Part shown: one piece after another, positions 14,328 to 16,294 of the stretch
Layout: each line of letters opens with the position of its first letter
Numbering within the stretch: position 1 is the first letter of the stretch
From: Candidatus Gastranaerophilales bacterium
GTDB lineage: Bacteria; Cyanobacteriota; Vampirovibrionia; Gastranaerophilales; Gastranaerophilaceae
Length of the DNA stretch: 16,294 nt
Direction of reading: 5' to 3'
Assembly: GCA_944324205.1 (NCBI GenBank)
Contig: CALUVK010000019.1
Span: 1-16,294 of the forward strand
Notes under the pieces: model-generated
The model's input: only the letters and a program-made list of their open reading frames with translations
Told to the model about the DNA's origin: nothing
The model's database searches: none
Program-made: the position numbers and the translations under genes

Positions 14328-14969
14328 TTAGTCAAACTTTAATACAAAAGTTACAGAAACAACATTATTTTCATCACTATTCCCAACATTTAAAGATGTT
14401 CTGAGGCTGTCACTGTATGCATAACTTGCATTTAATGCCCAGGAATTGTTGCCGCTGTTATAAGAAACTCCGATACTGTAACTATTGTTCCCGTAGCTGC
14501 CTCCAAAATTTGTATATACAGAATAACTGTTGTTGCTTATATTATAGCTTCCGCCGCTGTTAAGATTTCCGACTGCAGTATAATATGTTGTTGAAATAGA
14601 GCCGCCTGTTAGTGATAAACTGGGAGTTACACCATTAAAAGATATTTTGGCATCAACAGTTCCTGTACATCTGTAGTTGGCGCCGCTAAAAGAAACTCCG
14701 TAACTTTCTATATCAAAAGATGGTCTTACTTTTACTTGGCTATTATTTCCAGTTTTTGAGGAAGAACCCGATTTATTGCTGCCAGAATTGTTTTTCCCCC
14801 TAACATTATCATAGGTATTTTGAAGATAATCCTGTCCGTCATCCAGGAGTTCATCTGCATACTGCATTGCATTTTGATATTGAGGGCTTTGTCTTAAGGC
14901 TCTTAAAGCATTATTTCTAACAATACTTTCAAGTTCACTTTGTGTATACGCTTGTCCAAAATCCGGCAT
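14328..14969 (-). CDS. Hypothetical protein with beta-strand repeats
   Basis: A 213-residue protein in three parts: a helical N-terminus (about 1-58), a low-complexity linker rich in Asn, Ser, Gly and Lys (about 59-80), and a beta-rich C-terminus. That C-terminus is built from short strands alternating Tyr/Ser/Asn with Gly turns (YSVYTNFGGSYGNNSYSIGV, SWALNASYAYSDS), ending VSVTFVLKFD. The alternating pattern and aromatic-rich terminal strand resemble outer-membrane barrels or beta-solenoid surface proteins, yet there is no Sec signal peptide; residues 1-5 are MPDFG. The start is set by AAGGAGA (14982-14976) before ATG 14969. It is divergent from the pilin-like gene across 181 bp. I cannot assign a family. 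Confidence 0.75.
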   Translation of the reverse strand: MPDFGQAYTQSELESIVRNNALRALRQSPQYQNAMQYADELLDDGQDYLQNTYDNVRGKNNSGSNKSGSSSKTGNNSQVKVRPSFDIESYGVSFSGANYRCTGTVDAKISFNGVTPSLSLTGGSISTTYYTAVGNLNSGGSYNISNNSYSVYTNFGGSYGNNSYSIGVSYNSGNNSWALNASYAYSDSLRTSLNVGNSDENNVVSVTFVLKFD

Positions 14970-15087
14970 ATTTTATCTCCTTGTATTTTCATTTTATATG
15001 ACGGCATATTTTAGAAATACTTTAGAGTTATAAGAAAAATTTTTACAAAAATTAACAAAACTTTTATTAATTAAATATAATATTATA

Positions 15088-15121
15088 AAGACATATAATG
15101 TAGTGGCTGTTATAATATAAT
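15088..15121 (+). promoter_or_regulatory. Candidate promoter of the pilin-like gene
   Basis: Two overlapping TATAAT boxes (15111-15116 and 15116-15121) lie 30 to 35 bases before ATG 15151. A weak -35 box, AAGACA (15088-15093), sits 17 bp before the first. The region contains several other TATAAT-like words, so the exact promoter is uncertain. Confidence 0.4.
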
Positions 15122-15150
15122 ATGGGTAATACAAATATAAAAGGAGATTT

Positions 15151-15870
15151 ATGAAAAAAGGTTTTACATTAGCAGAAGTTTTAATAACATTAGGCATAAT
15201 AGGTGTTGTTGCAGCTCTCACGGCTCCATCTTTAGTCCAAAATGCCGGTAATGCAAAGACAGGACCAACTCTATCTAAAGTTGCGGCTACAATAGAAAAT
15301 GCTAACGAACAAATGTTGCATGATATGGAAGCAACTGATTTACAAAAAGCATTAAAAGTTCGTGTTGCAGATGATAGTCACGATGCAGCCGTGCAAGCCA
15401 ACTTTAATACAAGATTAAAATATTTTGAACTATTAACGGACTATGTTCAGGGAAGTACCTTTGATAAAGAGGGCTATCCTGACAGTCATATAAAAGCTTA
15501 TGACGATTCCGGGGAATGGCATGTTACTTATTATTTCAGATTCGCTGACAATATTGACGTTGGTATTGGATCAAATATAGAGATATCATATACCAACAAG
15601 GGTAGTTTTAAAGGTCAATTTTTTGATATGTTAGTAGATATAAATGGTATGAAAAAAGCGCCTAATACATTAGGAAAGGATGTCTTTTGTTTCATATTGG
15701 ACAAAAATGGTAATTTAATACCTTATGGTGGCAAAGTAACTAAATTTTTGGGCTCAGAGTCTGATTATAATACAGAAGGAATCGAACAATGTAATGAAGA
15801 TGGTGTCGGATATGGGTTTTCTTGTACGGCCTCTATTTTTGAAAATAATTTGAAAGTTATATATAAGTAA
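15151..15870 (+). CDS. Type IV pilin-like / pseudopilin protein
   Basis: A 239-residue protein with a class III signal: MKKG, then FTLAEVLITLGIIGVVAALT. Prepilin peptidase would cut after Gly4; mature Phe1 and Glu5 are in place, and the hydrophobic helix anchors it in the inner membrane or packs it into a pilus. The globular part includes MLVDINGMKKAPNTLGKDVF, then CFILDKNGNLIPYGG, and a C-terminus with Cys in EQCNED and FSCTAS that could form a disulfide. This layout is usual for the many pilin-like proteins of Gastranaerophilales. AAGGAG (15141-15146) supports the ATG. No assembly ATPase or secretin is nearby, so it is an orphan pilin. It converges on the permease gene with a 4-nt gap and no terminator. 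Confidence 0.88.
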   Translation: MKKGFTLAEVLITLGIIGVVAALTAPSLVQNAGNAKTGPTLSKVAATIENANEQMLHDMEATDLQKALKVRVADDSHDAAVQANFNTRLKYFELLTDYVQGSTFDKEGYPDSHIKAYDDSGEWHVTYYFRFADNIDVGIGSNIEISYTNKGSFKGQFFDMLVDINGMKKAPNTLGKDVFCFILDKNGNLIPYGGKVTKFLGSESDYNTEGIEQCNEDGVGYGFSCTASIFENNLKVIYK

Positions 15871-15874
15871 TTTA

Positions 15875-16294
15875 TTACAAATAGAAAATTAAATTAATTA
15901 TAAAATCAGCTATAAGCATATAAACAGTTGATAGAACGGCTGCTCTAGTTGTCGACTCTCCTACATCTTTAGCACCTCCTCTTGTTTCGTACCCCTGGGT
16001 TGCACAAACAAGAGCTATAAGTATTCCAAAAATTGCACCTTTTAATAAACTTATATATATATCTTTTGTACTAAGCCATAGCCAAACAGATGTTATATAT
16101 CTGGCAGGATGTAAGTGAATTGTAGCGTTAGAAACCAATAATCCACCTAGAATACCGACAACTTCTGCAATTAAGACAACCATTGGAACTGTTACTGCTG
16201 CTGCTAAAATTCTAGGAGAAAAATAATATCCAACCGGATCAACTTTTAATGTTTTAATAGCATCTACTTGCGACGTTACCTGCATATTTGCAAT
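15875..16294 (-). CDS. mlaE: MlaE-family ABC transporter permease (5' end beyond the window)
   Basis: The frame is open to the window edge and the visible 139 residues are the C-terminal half of an MlaE-type permease. The signature IANMQVTSQVDAIKTLKVDP, followed by VGYYFSPRILAA, is the conserved cytoplasmic coupling region of the family, which precedes two or three membrane segments (VTVPMVVLIAEVVGILGGLL, LLKGAIFGILIALVCATQGY and AVLSTVYMLIADFIINLIFY). The phrase ATQGYETRGGAKDVGESTTR matches the typical CxxGxxxxGGAxGVGxxTT motif. With an ATPase and an MCE-domain substrate-binding protein, such permeases move phospholipids between the membranes of diderm bacteria. The Met in the visible part is internal, not the start. 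Partners would lie beyond the right edge. Confidence 0.88.
   Translation of the reverse strand: MANMQVTSQVDAIKTLKVDPVGYYFSPRILAAAVTVPMVVLIAEVVGILGGLLVSNATIHLHPARYITSVWLWLSTKDIYISLLKGAIFGILIALVCATQGYETRGGAKDVGESTTRAAVLSTVYMLIADFIINLIFYL

Noticed and set aside
1..16294. CRISPR array, tRNA, rRNA or transposase gene
   Set aside because: I looked for regularly spaced repeats, tRNA TPsiC-like ends, conserved rRNA segments and transposase motifs and saw none; the 37-nt repeats are only two and 700 bp apart.

Overview
The window is AT-rich bacterial DNA that most resembles a gut Gastranaerophilales (Melainabacteria/Vampirovibrionia) genome, the non-photosynthetic relatives of Cyanobacteria. The reasons are a type IV pilin-like protein with the KKGFTLAEVLITLGIIGVVAALT leader usual in that group, short N-terminal NP-x-F or I-N-F-G tags on several otherwise unrelated proteins, a FliW/CsrA pair, an MlaE-type permease and very low GC. 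The taxon is inferred from remembered family features, not from a search.

Left part (1 to about 1100) is accessory-looking. A lone hypothetical gene on the minus strand (215-667) lies between two same-orientation copies of a 37-nt repeat (154-190 and 860-896). To its left, an open minus-strand frame runs off the window edge, and a terminator-like hairpin falls inside that frame. To its right are two related TTGTAGGT modules and the frameshifted remains of a small XRE-type antitoxin or regulator gene (909-1093).

The plus-strand block (1136-7318) holds a PlsC-like acyltransferase and a giant GH13 (alpha-amylase family) protein of about 1606 residues. The GH13 protein starts at a GTG with a strong ribosome binding site. 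It keeps the catalytic triad but has lost the region I histidine and carries two very large insertions. A perfect stem with a GUAA loop lies in its leader.

A long minus-strand block runs from 14262 down to 7348. In order of transcription it encodes: a helical-repeat protein; two tandem paralogous GT2 glycosyltransferases; a 160-residue unknown; a glutathione-synthetase-like ATP-grasp enzyme; a secreted TPR protein; FliW; CsrA with a long tail; a TPR protein overlapping csrA by 8 nt; and a coiled-coil protein with its own promoter. Very short gaps and overlaps indicate coupled translation. Two promoters, before 14262 and before 8016, put the likely transcription start within a few bases of the ATG, so leaderless mRNAs are predicted. 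FliW/CsrA suggests post-transcriptional control, classically of flagellin or surface structures. The glycosyltransferases suggest glycan or glycoprotein assembly, but no flagellar structural gene is visible here.

The right end holds a divergent pair: a beta-strand-repeat protein without a signal peptide (14328-14969, minus) and a type IV pilin-like protein (15151-15870, plus). The pilin-like gene converges, with a 4-nt gap, on an MlaE-family permease cut by the window edge.
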